Assembly (NCBI GenBank): GCA_031416415.1
Contig: JANOTP010000071.1
Span: forward strand, 41,471-105,470
DNA length: 64,000 bases
Reading direction: 5' to 3'
DNA from: JANYCO01 sp031416415
GTDB taxonomy: Bacteria; Bacteroidota; Bacteroidia; Cytophagales; Cytophagaceae
Shown here: piece after piece, positions 27,127 to 36,213 of the stretch
Layout of the letters: every line of letters begins with the position of its first letter
Numbering within the stretch: the stretch's first letter is position 1
Notes under the pieces: generated by a model
Seen by the model: the letters and a program-made list of their open reading frames with translations, nothing else
Told to the model about the DNA's origin: nothing
Databases searched by the model: none
Translations under genes and position numbers: made by a program

Positions 27127-28269
27127 ATGGATTGGGTATTTTGGAGAAAAATTAAATTTGTGCATTTCGTATATTGTTTATTATTTCTGGCTTGTGCTTT
27201 ACAATTGTTTTATTACGGGTTCTTTTATGTAAGAATCTTGTTTGTAAAACATATTGATGAGGTAAAGCAATTGTCAACTCATACAAGAACCGTATCTGTT
27301 ATAGTGTGTGCTCACAATGAAATTGAAAATTTAAAAAGGTTAATTCCAGCACTACTTCAACAAGAATATCAGTATTTTGAGCTTATAATAGCAGATGATC
27401 GCTCAACAGACGGAAGTTTTGAGTTTTTTGAAAATCTTTATAAAAACGATAATCGCTTTAGGATTATCAGGATTGAAGGAAATACAGAAGGCGTAAATCC
27501 TAAGAAATTCACCCTTTCAAAAGCTATTCAGCTCTCTAAGAATGAACTAATCCTTCTAACAGATGCCGATTGTATGCCCGCTTCCAAGGATTGGGTAACC
27601 TTAATGGTTTCAGCATTAGGCAATAATAAGGAAATCGTTTTGGGTTATTCTCCTTATGAATATAGAAAAGGTTGGTTAAATCTATTGATACGTTTCGAAA
27701 CAGTGTATACTGCTATTCAATATTTTTCTTTTGCCTTAGCTGGAGTTCCATATATGGGAGTAGGAAGGAATTTATTGTATAAAAAGACGCTTTTTGAAAA
27801 CAATGGGGGATTTGGTACCCATAGTAAAGTAATGGGAGGTGACGATGATCTTTTTATTAAAGACGTGGCTACTAGCAATAATGTGGGTGTATGTTTTGCT
27901 AAAAACGCTTGGATGTGGTCAATACCTAAAGAAAATTATGTTACATGGTTAAAGCAGAAAAGAAGACATCTTTCTGTAGGTACAAAGTATACTTTGAAGC
28001 ATAAAATTTTATTAGCGTTACAGCTTTTTTCTCAAATAATGTTTCACTTTGCCGTATTATTACTTTTTTATAAGGATTATAAATACGCTTTCGCTTTTTT
28101 AATGATTCGCGGTTTGGTATTTGTGGTTATTTTTGCATTAATTGCAAGGAAATTAGGAGATAATTACAAATGGAGTTGGTTACTATTGCCTATTGAAGTT
28201 GTATATATTTTTAATTATCTGGTAATTGTAATTTCTTTAGCTATATATAAAAAAATTAAATGGAGTTAG
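27127..28269 (+). CDS. Membrane-bound family 2 glycosyltransferase
   Basis: The start at 27127 (MDWVFWRKIKFVHF) gives 380 aa; the frame is open further upstream but would overlap the oppositely oriented tgt. There is one N-terminal membrane helix. The GT-A domain follows (SVIVCAHNEIENLKRLIPALL, IIADDRSTDGS, LLTDADCMPAS with the metal DxD, GGDDDLFIKD, and QKRRHLSVG), then about three C-terminal membrane helices. This resembles chitin/cellulose synthase-like GT2 enzymes that make envelope glycans. The product is unknown. It overlaps the sigma factor gene by 10 nt. Confidence 0.88.
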   Translation: MDWVFWRKIKFVHFVYCLLFLACALQLFYYGFFYVRILFVKHIDEVKQLSTHTRTVSVIVCAHNEIENLKRLIPALLQQEYQYFELIIADDRSTDGSFEFFENLYKNDNRFRIIRIEGNTEGVNPKKFTLSKAIQLSKNELILLTDADCMPASKDWVTLMVSALGNNKEIVLGYSPYEYRKGWLNLLIRFETVYTAIQYFSFALAGVPYMGVGRNLLYKKTLFENNGGFGTHSKVMGGDDDLFIKDVATSNNVGVCFAKNAWMWSIPKENYVTWLKQKRRHLSVGTKYTLKHKILLALQLFSQIMFHFAVLLLFYKDYKYAFAFLMIRGLVFVVIFALIARKLGDNYKWSWLLLPIEVVYIFNYLVIVISLAIYKKIKWS

Positions 28270-28865
28270 ATAAGGAGTTTTCGGAAAAGGCCAAAAAGGA
28301 CTTTTTGCTTGTAGAAAGAGCAAAGGAATCTGATGAGAAAGCATTTGCCGAACTTATGCAAAGGTATAAGAAGCCTGTTTACCATATGATATTGAAAATG
28401 GTTCGTAATGTAGATGATGCAGAAGATCTTACTATTGAAGCTTTTGCAAAGGCATTTAGAAATTTAAAAAAATTCAATCCTGATTTTACTTTTAGTACTT
28501 GGCTATTTAGGATTGCCACAAACAATTGCATTGACTTTATTCGTAAAAAGAAATTAGATACCATGAGTATTAGCAGTACTTATAGGGATGATAATGGAGA
28601 CAGTGTAGACATTGATATCAAAGATTTTAACCCAGATCCTCAGGAAGAGGCAATTAAAGGGGAGAAAATAGAAATAATTCAAAATATAGTAACAAAATTG
28701 CCAGCAAAATACCAAGTGCTGGTAAGACTTAGATATTTTCAGGAGCTTTCTTATGAAGAAATAGCAGAAGAAATGAAAGTTCCATTAGGTACAGTAAAAG
28801 CACAATTGCACAGAGCTCGTGAATTGCTGTATGATTTAGTGAAAAACAGAAAAGACGCTATTTAA
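28260..28865 (+). CDS. ECF-type RNA polymerase sigma factor
   Basis: The 201-aa protein contains sigma region 2 (FAELMQRYKKPVYHMILKMVRNVDDAEDLTIEAF...FSTWLFRIATNNCIDFIRKK). After an acidic linker comes region 4 (LPAKYQVLVRLRYFQELSYEEIAEEMKVPLGTVKAQLHRAREL). No anti-sigma factor gene is adjacent, unlike FecI-type systems. The acidic linker and the GT2-sigma-rsmG order are seen in related Bacteroidota genomes, so it may be a constitutive, housekeeping-like ECF sigma factor. Confidence 0.92.
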   Translation: MELDKEFSEKAKKDFLLVERAKESDEKAFAELMQRYKKPVYHMILKMVRNVDDAEDLTIEAFAKAFRNLKKFNPDFTFSTWLFRIATNNCIDFIRKKKLDTMSISSTYRDDNGDSVDIDIKDFNPDPQEEAIKGEKIEIIQNIVTKLPAKYQVLVRLRYFQELSYEEIAEEMKVPLGTVKAQLHRARELLYDLVKNRKDAI

Positions 28866-28873
28866 CTTTTATA

Positions 28874-29500
28874 GTGCTGCTAATCAGGAAATATTTTCCA
28901 GATATAACTCCCTTGCAAGCTTCACAGTTTGAGAAGATGGGTTTATTGTATAAGGAGTGGAATGAAAAGATAAATCTTATTTCCCGAAAGGACATAGATT
29001 CACTTTATGAAAAACATATTCTACATTCTTTGGCTATAGCAAAAGTATGTGCATTTAAATCTGGGACTGAATTATTGGATGTAGGAACAGGAGGAGGCTT
29101 TCCTGGTATTCCTTTAGCTGTATTGTTTCCCGATTGTCAATTTACTTTAGTCGATTCAATAGGGAAAAAGATAAAAGTAGTAGAAGAAGTAGCCTCTGAA
29201 TTAGGTCTCAAAAATGTTATAGCACTAAACAGCAGGATAGAACGGGTAGATGTCAAAGTTGATTTTGTTCTGAGTAGAGCTGTTACTAGGTTTACGCCGT
29301 TTTATGAGTGGGTTAAGAATAAATTTTTAAAAGGAGGCTTCAATACAGTTGATAACGGAATATTATACCTTAAAGGAGTCGAGCTAGAATAAGAGATGAA
29401 GGAGTTCGTTAAAAAATACAAGGTTTTTGAGTTGAGTAATTATTTTGAAGAGGAATTTTTTCAGACAAAAAAGGTAGTTTATGTACCTGTAAAAATATAA
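28874..29500 (+). pseudogene. rsmG: 16S rRNA m7G527 methyltransferase interrupted by an in-frame TAA
   Basis: A GTG start gives the SAM-binding LLDVGTGGGFPGIPLAVLFP and LVDSIGKKIKVVEEVASEL, and SRAVTRF, all typical of RsmG. Codon 173 (29390-29392) is TAA. The same frame continues as EMKEFVKKYKVFELSNYFEE and EFFQTKKVVYVPVKI to the TAA at 29498-29500. That is the normal RsmG C-terminus and restores 208 residues, the usual family length. The lesion is a single-codon nonsense change (for example GAA to TAA), not a frameshift. A truncated 172-aa protein may still be made. In other bacteria loss of RsmG gives low-level streptomycin resistance. Confidence 0.85.
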
Positions 29501-29545
29501 AAAGGAAGAACTAAGCTTTTTTAGCTAAGATTATTCTTCCTTTTT
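29501..29545 (+). terminator. Rho-independent terminator after rsmG
   Basis: AAAGGAAGAA (29501-29510) pairs with TTCTTCCTTT (29534-29543), with a further inner CTAAGCT/AGCTAAG-like pairing, and a T run follows. It lies directly after the full-length rsmG stop, which supports 29500 as the ancestral gene end. Confidence 0.85.
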
Positions 29546-29872
29546 AATTGGTAATTAAGTGTATAAATAGCCCATTGCAGTTTAATCACAAGAACCTTAT
29601 ATATAGAATATTAATTTTAAACCTTACACTTCGTTTATGGTAATTAAACGAAATTTGTCTCGTATATTTATCTGATTATCAAAATATTATGAAAATATTT
29701 TTCATAAATGCTTGCTTTGAAAATATAATTACCTTACGTTTGCAGGGTATAATTTTAACAAGTAAAACTATAAATTTATTTAAATGGGAGTATTCTTCCT
29801 TCTTGTTAAAGTAAAATAAAACAATAGCATAATATAGTTTATTTGATTTGTATACTACTAACTACTTAATAA
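29546..29872 (+). promoter_or_regulatory. Upstream region of the cellulose-type locus
   Basis: This 327-nt AT-rich gap holds no gene. It should carry the promoter of the five-gene locus that follows. TATATTTA and TATTTG-like octamers are present but none is a clear TTTG-N19-TAnnTTTG pair. The TACTACTAACTAC just before the first start recurs before the GH9 gene (TACTAACTACTAA, about 36185). Confidence 0.4.
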
Positions 29873-31969
29873 ATGCGAATTAGATTTTTGACCTTAGTTT
29901 TTCTCTGTGTAAGCATAGTTTCTGCTTATTCAAAAGGAAATGACAGTTTGGAGGTGTCCACTCAGGCTGCTACTTCACTTATAAAGCTGAAGCCTACTGT
30001 ATACAAAAAGTCCCCTTTTGGAGAAACTTCTACAAAAGCCACTCAATATAAGAGATGGAAAGGACTAAAATATTCAGGTTACGCCAGATCTTACAATCAG
30101 TATAGAAATATGCCTGAAAGATATAGCGGTCCTAGAGAATTGATCAATGTAAATGGACTTGATGTAGCTGGTATAGATTATACCGGGTATCAAGAGCCTT
30201 TACTTTTATTGAGATTAGAAGGAAATCCTACTGCTCGTACTTGGTTTCAGGTAGAGTATATGTTCGATAACCAAATGTTTGGTAAGGTTAGAGAGGATAC
30301 AACAAAAAATCAAGATGGTAAATCTTCTAGTTTAAATAGAAGAGCTATGACCTACAGGGTTTTTCAATTCAGAGGAGGTACTACTACTAAAATAGGGGAC
30401 TTCAACCTTATTGCTGGTGCTTTGAACTGGTATAAAATGAGCCCTTTTACCATGTGGAACTATGAGTATCGCGATGATATGTTCGAGCGTTATCCTTGGG
30501 ATCCAGATCAGGTTTCTTGGAATAAATACAATGAGTTTTATTCTAAACAAAACGTAGCCCGTGATGCTCGTTGGGGAAATACTGCTACGCAAGGATTTAT
30601 TTTAGAAGGTAAAAATCTTCCAAAAGGATTTGGCTTTGCATTTATGTATGGTAAAACAGATAATAGTGGAGGATACCAAACGTACAATACTAAAATACCT
30701 AAAAATTTATTAGCAGGTAGATTAGATAAAGGTATCAAATCACACAAATTCGGATTTAACTATTTCTCACAAATAGGTTTCACTGACGGAACTGCCTTCA
30801 ATAGAATACGTCAGAAAATTATCACTACGGATGGTCGATTAAATTTCAACAACGTTAAAATATTTTATGAAGTTGGAATGGGGGAATGGCAAGATGGTGT
30901 AATTGATAAAAAGGCTTACGAATTCTTATACGACAAGCCAGGTAAAGATTCTATTGTTCCTTCAGGTAGAGATTTTGGTTGGAAAAATAATGGTTGGAAA
31001 AATAATCGTGCTATTTCTTTGCAATTTGATTTCAATAGAGAGGCTACTTTTATACCCTTTAGTCTTCAATTATTCTCTATAGGAAAAGGTGTAGTGAATG
31101 TTAATAGCCAAATTTTAAACTCTGCAAATAATCATGCAATTGGCACTCCTGCTAACGTAGGCACTCCATATGACATTACAACGTTTGAAGGCGCAATTAC
31201 TGATATCGGTCAAATGACAAATAACAGACAAGGACTTTATTTGAAACATGAGGATACGTATGGTAAATTAAAAGTTTCGATTGCATACGGATTATCTCAA
31301 GAAATTGAAAACGATACAGCGAATACGCGCAATATGATTTCATATTGGCACCAAGCAAATCCTTTTACAAGATCTAGGTTTACTTATTTCCAAGCCTTGA
31401 CAGGCCCATATGGTAGAGTTACAAGTACTTTCAGAAGAACGTATGAGAAGTTTTACATCACAGATACGTTGGTAAACTACAAGAAATCATACAATACACT
31501 TTCTTTAAGTCTTAAGTACAAATTCAATTTATTCAACAAAGAATTAATCATTACTAATTTTAATAATTACAATTCTGTAGCTGATAAATTATCGCCTTTG
31601 CCAAAGTTTAATGGTGATGCATTTGTCCGTACATTCTATGAAGAAGCAATGTTCTTTTATGGGATACATCCAAAAGTTACTATACTAGGTACGTTGAGCT
31701 ATGAAAGAGTTTTAGGTAACAATAGAATAAATCTTGCAGATGCAAATGGTGGTGAAATCACCGACTCAAATGGCAATCCCATAGCAGATCCAAATGGTAA
31801 AACAGTAGATCAAACTGGACATGGTTATGGAATTGGTCTTGATTATAGTTTCTCTGCAAAAGCTGGTCTTTATTTAAGAAACAGGTGGTTCGACCACAGA
31901 GATAAAAATTTTACATTAGATACCTTTAGAGGTATGGAATCAACAGTTGAACTTAAAATATTTTTCTAA
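29873..31969 (+). CDS. Outer-membrane beta-barrel protein of a putative cellulose-use locus
   Basis: The 698-aa protein has a signal peptide (about 1-20, ending SAYSKG) and then a long run of amphipathic strands with aromatic girdles (RWFQVEYMFDN, FNLIAGALNWYKMSPFTMWNYEYRDDMFERYPWD). It ends in the aromatic STVELKIFF expected of a barrel. An Asp/Asn-rich turn at about 625-650 (ADANGGEITDSNGNPIADPNG) could bind calcium. No named family is recognised. It leads a five-gene run ending in a GH9 endoglucanase. From memory this resembles the CHU_1276-CHU_1280 region of Cytophaga hutchinsonii, where outer-membrane proteins are needed for cellulose use; that match needs a search. Confidence 0.7.
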   Translation: MRIRFLTLVFLCVSIVSAYSKGNDSLEVSTQAATSLIKLKPTVYKKSPFGETSTKATQYKRWKGLKYSGYARSYNQYRNMPERYSGPRELINVNGLDVAGIDYTGYQEPLLLLRLEGNPTARTWFQVEYMFDNQMFGKVREDTTKNQDGKSSSLNRRAMTYRVFQFRGGTTTKIGDFNLIAGALNWYKMSPFTMWNYEYRDDMFERYPWDPDQVSWNKYNEFYSKQNVARDARWGNTATQGFILEGKNLPKGFGFAFMYGKTDNSGGYQTYNTKIPKNLLAGRLDKGIKSHKFGFNYFSQIGFTDGTAFNRIRQKIITTDGRLNFNNVKIFYEVGMGEWQDGVIDKKAYEFLYDKPGKDSIVPSGRDFGWKNNGWKNNRAISLQFDFNREATFIPFSLQLFSIGKGVVNVNSQILNSANNHAIGTPANVGTPYDITTFEGAITDIGQMTNNRQGLYLKHEDTYGKLKVSIAYGLSQEIENDTANTRNMISYWHQANPFTRSRFTYFQALTGPYGRVTSTFRRTYEKFYITDTLVNYKKSYNTLSLSLKYKFNLFNKELIITNFNNYNSVADKLSPLPKFNGDAFVRTFYEEAMFFYGIHPKVTILGTLSYERVLGNNRINLADANGGEITDSNGNPIADPNGKTVDQTGHGYGIGLDYSFSAKAGLYLRNRWFDHRDKNFTLDTFRGMESTVELKIFF

Positions 31970-31989
31970 TTCATAAACAGATTAATATA

Positions 31990-33759
31990 ATGAATAAAAT
32001 AAACAAAACACTTTTAGTAATTCTTACAGTAGTATTTACTGGCACTATGTTTAGCGCCAATGCTCAGGTCGTATACTTTAATGGATTAGGCCGTGCGATC
32101 GTGACTGCTGAAAGCTTAAAAGGAAATATCCTTGAAAGGGATACCGCTACACTTACAGGTCATGCCAAGGACACCACTTCCAAAAGGAAAAGTACAGATG
32201 GGTATACTGTATTTGACCTTGGGGTAAATGCCCAACCAAGTGAAGCGCTTAGAGCAAGTGCTGTATTGCGTGTGCGAAATGCATTCGGAGGTTTCTACGG
32301 TGACGGTGCCACGATGGTTTTTCGTCAAATTCGTTTGGATGGAATCATAGCTAAAAAAGTTAAATATGAAATAGGTGACATTGATTTAGAGATGACTCCA
32401 TACACCTTGTTTAACTCTAATGAAATGTACCATGACTACGAGGCTGACGCATTTGCAATGAGAAGAAGTGTAGTAGCGTATGAAAATTTCAACTTTGGAA
32501 ATAAATGGCGTCTACAAGGTGCGAATGCACAGAGTAGCTTCAAGTTTACTAAAGGTATTGAGAAAATAGGAATTAGAGCTTTTGCTACACGTACAAGAAA
32601 AAGTAATTATTTGAGTTCTCCAGATAGATTATTATTCGGTGCAAGATTAGACATATTACAAAGTAAATATTTGCAGGTTGGAGCAAATATAATTCAAATG
32701 AAAGACCTTGCTCAGACGGCAATTGATACTATCTTGAATTATAACAATACAGTTACAACTTTCGACGGTAAATTTACTTTAGGAATGGATAAAATAGAAT
32801 TTGGAGTTACAGGTGAATTCGGTTTCTCAAGAAATTCTATCATGGGTAAATGGAAAGTAGATTCATTAAGTGCAGGAAAAGATTTCTTTTACGACGCAGG
32901 ATTATTTGTAAGATACAAACCTCTTAATATTAAACTGTCGGGTTCATACAGAGAAGTGGGTTATTTCTTTACAAGTCCAGGAGCGCAAACCAGAAGAATT
33001 TATGATTATGGTGGACCAAATCCAAATACATTGTTTCCTACATTGTTGAATAATTCAACCGCAAGAACTCCAATTATGTTGGATAGAATGTCAGATGAAA
33101 CGTATCGTAATACTTCAATACAAACTTCTTTACTTAATTTCTTACCACAATACAATAATATAACTCCCTATGGACAGGCTACTCCTAACAGAAAAGGTAT
33201 GACATTCGGATTGAGTGGTGGTGATGTGGATCGTTTATTGAAAGCTGAAGTAAACGTAGAAATGGTTGGCGAAATAATATCTGAAGGAACTTCTGATAAT
33301 AAATTAAGAAAATTCATGGGAATCAGAGGAGGTGCCCAATTGAACCTACATAAACTTTTGAGATTTGAAAAATCTATCGTTGTCTCTGCAGGAATTAGAA
33401 ACGAAAAAACTACTAGAGATGGTGTAAACGATATAAACTTTAACAGTTCTATTATTGATGCAGGTTTGACTGTAGAGATAGTGAAACAATTAGATTTGAT
33501 AGGTGGTTATAAATATTTGACGGCAAAAGGAAATGAGTTTGTTGCAACAAGAGATGTTTACAATAGAATAGTTGCCTTTAATGCTTACACGGATGATTTC
33601 AAAGAAACTCAAGGATTACTTGCTTATGGAATTCGTTACAGATTCAGTAAAAATACTTATTTCACTGCTCAAGGAATTAGTTCTGATAACACATTTACAA
33701 GATCAAATCTTAATTACGGAATCAAGCAATTGTTCCTGAATTACACAATGATATTCTAA
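31990..33759 (+). CDS. Second outer-membrane beta-barrel protein of the locus
   Basis: The 589-aa protein has a signal peptide (about 1-25, MFSANAQ). It is predicted to fold mostly as beta strands, with repeated strand-turn patterns such as VKYEIGDIDLEMTPYTLFN, IEFGVTGEFGFS and PLNIKLSGSYREVGYFF, and a C-terminal LFLNYTMIF. It starts 20 nt after the first barrel gene. The two are similar in style but not obviously paralogous by eye. A role in binding or uptake of cello-oligosaccharides is inferred from the GH9 neighbour only. Confidence 0.68.
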   Translation: MNKINKTLLVILTVVFTGTMFSANAQVVYFNGLGRAIVTAESLKGNILERDTATLTGHAKDTTSKRKSTDGYTVFDLGVNAQPSEALRASAVLRVRNAFGGFYGDGATMVFRQIRLDGIIAKKVKYEIGDIDLEMTPYTLFNSNEMYHDYEADAFAMRRSVVAYENFNFGNKWRLQGANAQSSFKFTKGIEKIGIRAFATRTRKSNYLSSPDRLLFGARLDILQSKYLQVGANIIQMKDLAQTAIDTILNYNNTVTTFDGKFTLGMDKIEFGVTGEFGFSRNSIMGKWKVDSLSAGKDFFYDAGLFVRYKPLNIKLSGSYREVGYFFTSPGAQTRRIYDYGGPNPNTLFPTLLNNSTARTPIMLDRMSDETYRNTSIQTSLLNFLPQYNNITPYGQATPNRKGMTFGLSGGDVDRLLKAEVNVEMVGEIISEGTSDNKLRKFMGIRGGAQLNLHKLLRFEKSIVVSAGIRNEKTTRDGVNDINFNSSIIDAGLTVEIVKQLDLIGGYKYLTAKGNEFVATRDVYNRIVAFNAYTDDFKETQGLLAYGIRYRFSKNTYFTAQGISSDNTFTRSNLNYGIKQLFLNYTMIF

Positions 33760-33771
33760 AACATACTAACT

Positions 33772-34947
33772 ATGAAAATTAGAACTATAGTAGTGACATT
33801 AGCAACAATCCTCCTCATCTCAGGAGTTGTATTGTATAGTTGTACTAGAAAAAAAGTAGAATATCTTGGTCCTGAATACTTGTCAGCACCAACAGATTTT
33901 AGTGCAAGCAATTTGACGGTAACAGACCCCGTAGATTTTTCTACAGGAGTTTGTACTATAACAGCCAGCTTCTCGCACAGAGTAACTTATACAGTAACAA
34001 TGAAAGGATTAAGTTCTGGCGCTGTAAAATCGTATACGGGTGTTGGAAGTGTTCTTACGGCTAGTGGAATTGGCGGTATGTGGAATGGAAGTAACGATGG
34101 CTTGTATTTTTTCAGAACTGGAGAGCAAGTTTCAGTTACAATCAGTTTTCTGCGTTCTGAAGTTTTGCTAAGTAAAGTAATTACCATTACAACAGGAAGA
34201 GATCCCATAATGGGCAATCCTAATCTTATAGCACTAGGCGGTGCTAACAGTGGGTATGAAAATCTAGCTGTGAGACCAGGAAGTTTTCCTACTCAATTTG
34301 CTTTTAGTGAAAGTAAATTAGATCCCGTGCCATTTGCTGATGCTGTTTTAGCTTCTGCTAATGGAGTAAATGCTATAGATGGAATAAAAGTATTGAGATT
34401 CTCTGGAAAATCAGCACAAGGTGATGGTTTTTTTGTGGGAGGTATTCAACATAGAAAAGGTAATCCTGGTACAAATGCTTCTTTCGTTTTGCCATCAACA
34501 TGGACTGATGCTTCTCAAGTATATTTTAACGTATACATATATGGAAATGGAAATAGCAAAGCGACCGTTAATTTGGAATTTCATGAATCCGATTATAGTA
34601 ATCCCAATAATGATTATTTCGCTCCTGTAGACACTATTAAAAAGGAATGTGGAGTTATTCCTGGTACTGGATTTAATAAATTCGACCACGACCCTTGCTC
34701 TGATGATGGTTGGGTAGCAGCTATACCAGTTAATTTTACCGGCTGGAGATTGTATAGTATCAAATATAGCGATATGGCAAGAAGCGTTTCTTTACCAAAT
34801 GGAGGAAGCGGAGATGGCGTAAAAGAGCCAACAAGAGTTGCAAGAATACAAATGGGTGTTGTAGCTTCGCCTGCATTTGCCGAAGCCAATGTTCTTATAG
34901 ACTACCCCGTAATTTCCTACGGTGCTCCTTTTGATCCTAGTAAATAA
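33772..34947 (+). CDS. Surface lipoprotein of the GH9 locus, possible carbohydrate-binding fold
   Basis: The 391-aa protein has the lipobox VVLYSC (Cys 24) after a hydrophobic leader. An Ig-like N-terminal region (SAPTDFSASNLTVTDPVDFSTGVCTITASF, about 38-140) is followed by a domain with KVLRFSGKSAQGDGFFVGG and WTDASQVYFNVYIYGNGNSKATVNLEFHES. This resembles galactose-binding-like carbohydrate-binding modules (about 170-391). No catalytic motif is seen. It starts 12 nt after the second barrel gene. It probably sits on the outer membrane and captures glycan for the locus. Confidence 0.65.
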   Translation: MKIRTIVVTLATILLISGVVLYSCTRKKVEYLGPEYLSAPTDFSASNLTVTDPVDFSTGVCTITASFSHRVTYTVTMKGLSSGAVKSYTGVGSVLTASGIGGMWNGSNDGLYFFRTGEQVSVTISFLRSEVLLSKVITITTGRDPIMGNPNLIALGGANSGYENLAVRPGSFPTQFAFSESKLDPVPFADAVLASANGVNAIDGIKVLRFSGKSAQGDGFFVGGIQHRKGNPGTNASFVLPSTWTDASQVYFNVYIYGNGNSKATVNLEFHESDYSNPNNDYFAPVDTIKKECGVIPGTGFNKFDHDPCSDDGWVAAIPVNFTGWRLYSIKYSDMARSVSLPNGGSGDGVKEPTRVARIQMGVVASPAFAEANVLIDYPVISYGAPFDPSK

Positions 34948-34967
34948 TTAACAATAAAACTAAAACT

Positions 34968-36113
34968 ATGCTCATGAAGCAGTTTTCTAAAATATCAGTC
35001 TTTTTCGCATTCCTGGCTTTTACTGCTTGTACAGTAGAACAACCAGTGCTTGACGATAGTAATCAGATTGCAGTGGAAGAGGAAGCCGATAAAGGCACTC
35101 CAGCCTTGTTGGCAAACAAAGGTACAATGGACGATTTCAGTGGTGAAATATACAGCTGGTGGGTTGGTAACGATCAATTAGCCTTGTCAAAAAAAGGCGA
35201 CACCCTTAAAGTTGTAGCCAAAAATGTTGGTCCAAAATATACACCTTTCGGAAAAGAATTTGGTCTTCTTGATATGAAAGATGCGCCAGTTTTAAGAGTT
35301 AGAATGAGAGCAGAAGGTGCAAATGCTCCTTTAGTTGGAATTTCATTGAAAGATGTTAACGCTTATGATACCAACGCTGACAGGCCTAAAGCTAAAGTGA
35401 AAGTTTCTAATGAATATTCTGATTACTATTTCAATTATAATGAAAAGTGGAAGCAATCTTACCCTAATAATCAAAAGGTAGATGAGACCATGATAAGAGA
35501 AATTATGTTCTTTATTAATCCAGGAGGAGCAGAATGGACGGGTACTCTCTATGTAGATGGTATTGTTGCAATGAAAGAATCCGATATGCCTAAAGTAGAA
35601 GTTGCCGCTGGTGGATACATTGATGATTTCTCAGAAGAAATATACAGTTGGTGGTCTGGTTCTGATAAAATTGCGTTAGAAAGAAAAAATGATATTCTAA
35701 ACATTACTTGTGTTGAAGCAGGGCCAGGATATGAAACGTTTGGAAAAGATATTAATCCAGTTAACATGGCTGGCGAATCTCATATTCTACGTGTTAAAGC
35801 TAGAGCAGAGACCGCTTCTCCCGATCTAAGAATTAACCTTAAAGATAAAAGTGGTCTGGTAAATAACGAATTCCCAATTGTAATTAAAATAGATGTGTCT
35901 GAAGAATTTAAAAATTACTACTACGATTATAGTGGTAAGTGGACTCAATCTTGGCCAGACGCACAAAAATTAAATCCTGAAATAATTCAAAGTGTATTAA
36001 TGTTTGTAAACCCAGGTGGACAACCTGCTGCATATACAGGGAAAATATACATTGATGAAATAGAAGTGATTTCTGAAAAGCAAATGAACGATCTAAAAGC
36101 TGCTGGAAAATAA
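34968..36113 (+). CDS. Lipoprotein with a tandem-duplicated domain, putative glycan-binding
   Basis: The 381-aa protein has the lipobox AFTACT (Cys 21; start possibly at the second Met, 34974). Two copies of a domain of about 150 residues follow: copy 1 with DDFSGEIYSWWVGNDQLAL (about 55-205) and copy 2 with DDFSEEIYSWWSGSDKIALE (about 220-370). Each has a Trp-Trp pair, a K-DTL/DIL strand, YY-YNEKW-QS-P or YYYDYSGKWTQSWPD, and an FINPGG/FVNPGG end followed by a Y-D strand. The jelly-roll-like pattern and exposed aromatics suggest carbohydrate binding. Both copies keep the aromatics, so both are likely functional. Confidence 0.65.
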   Translation: MLMKQFSKISVFFAFLAFTACTVEQPVLDDSNQIAVEEEADKGTPALLANKGTMDDFSGEIYSWWVGNDQLALSKKGDTLKVVAKNVGPKYTPFGKEFGLLDMKDAPVLRVRMRAEGANAPLVGISLKDVNAYDTNADRPKAKVKVSNEYSDYYFNYNEKWKQSYPNNQKVDETMIREIMFFINPGGAEWTGTLYVDGIVAMKESDMPKVEVAAGGYIDDFSEEIYSWWSGSDKIALERKNDILNITCVEAGPGYETFGKDINPVNMAGESHILRVKARAETASPDLRINLKDKSGLVNNEFPIVIKIDVSEEFKNYYYDYSGKWTQSWPDAQKLNPEIIQSVLMFVNPGGQPAAYTGKIYIDEIEVISEKQMNDLKAAGK

Positions 36114-36153
36114 TACTTTCTTATACTGGCAGGATTCTTGTAAAAATATATTT

Positions 36154-36178
36154 AATTCCCCTCCCAGCGAGGGGAATT
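36154..36178 (+). other. Intercistronic hairpin before the GH9 gene
   Basis: A perfect 10-bp stem AATTCCCCTC/GAGGGGAATT with a 5-nt loop lies between the lipoprotein and GH9 genes. Only TTTG follows, so it may attenuate or protect the upstream message rather than end it fully. Confidence 0.6.
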
Positions 36179-36213
36179 TGCTAAGTACTAACTACTAAAA
36201 TTAATTCCATATT

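Noticed and set aside
29396..29500. A separate small gene starting MKEFVKKYK after rsmG
   Set aside because: It is in the same frame as rsmG and encodes the normal RsmG C-terminus, so it is the tail of the interrupted gene.
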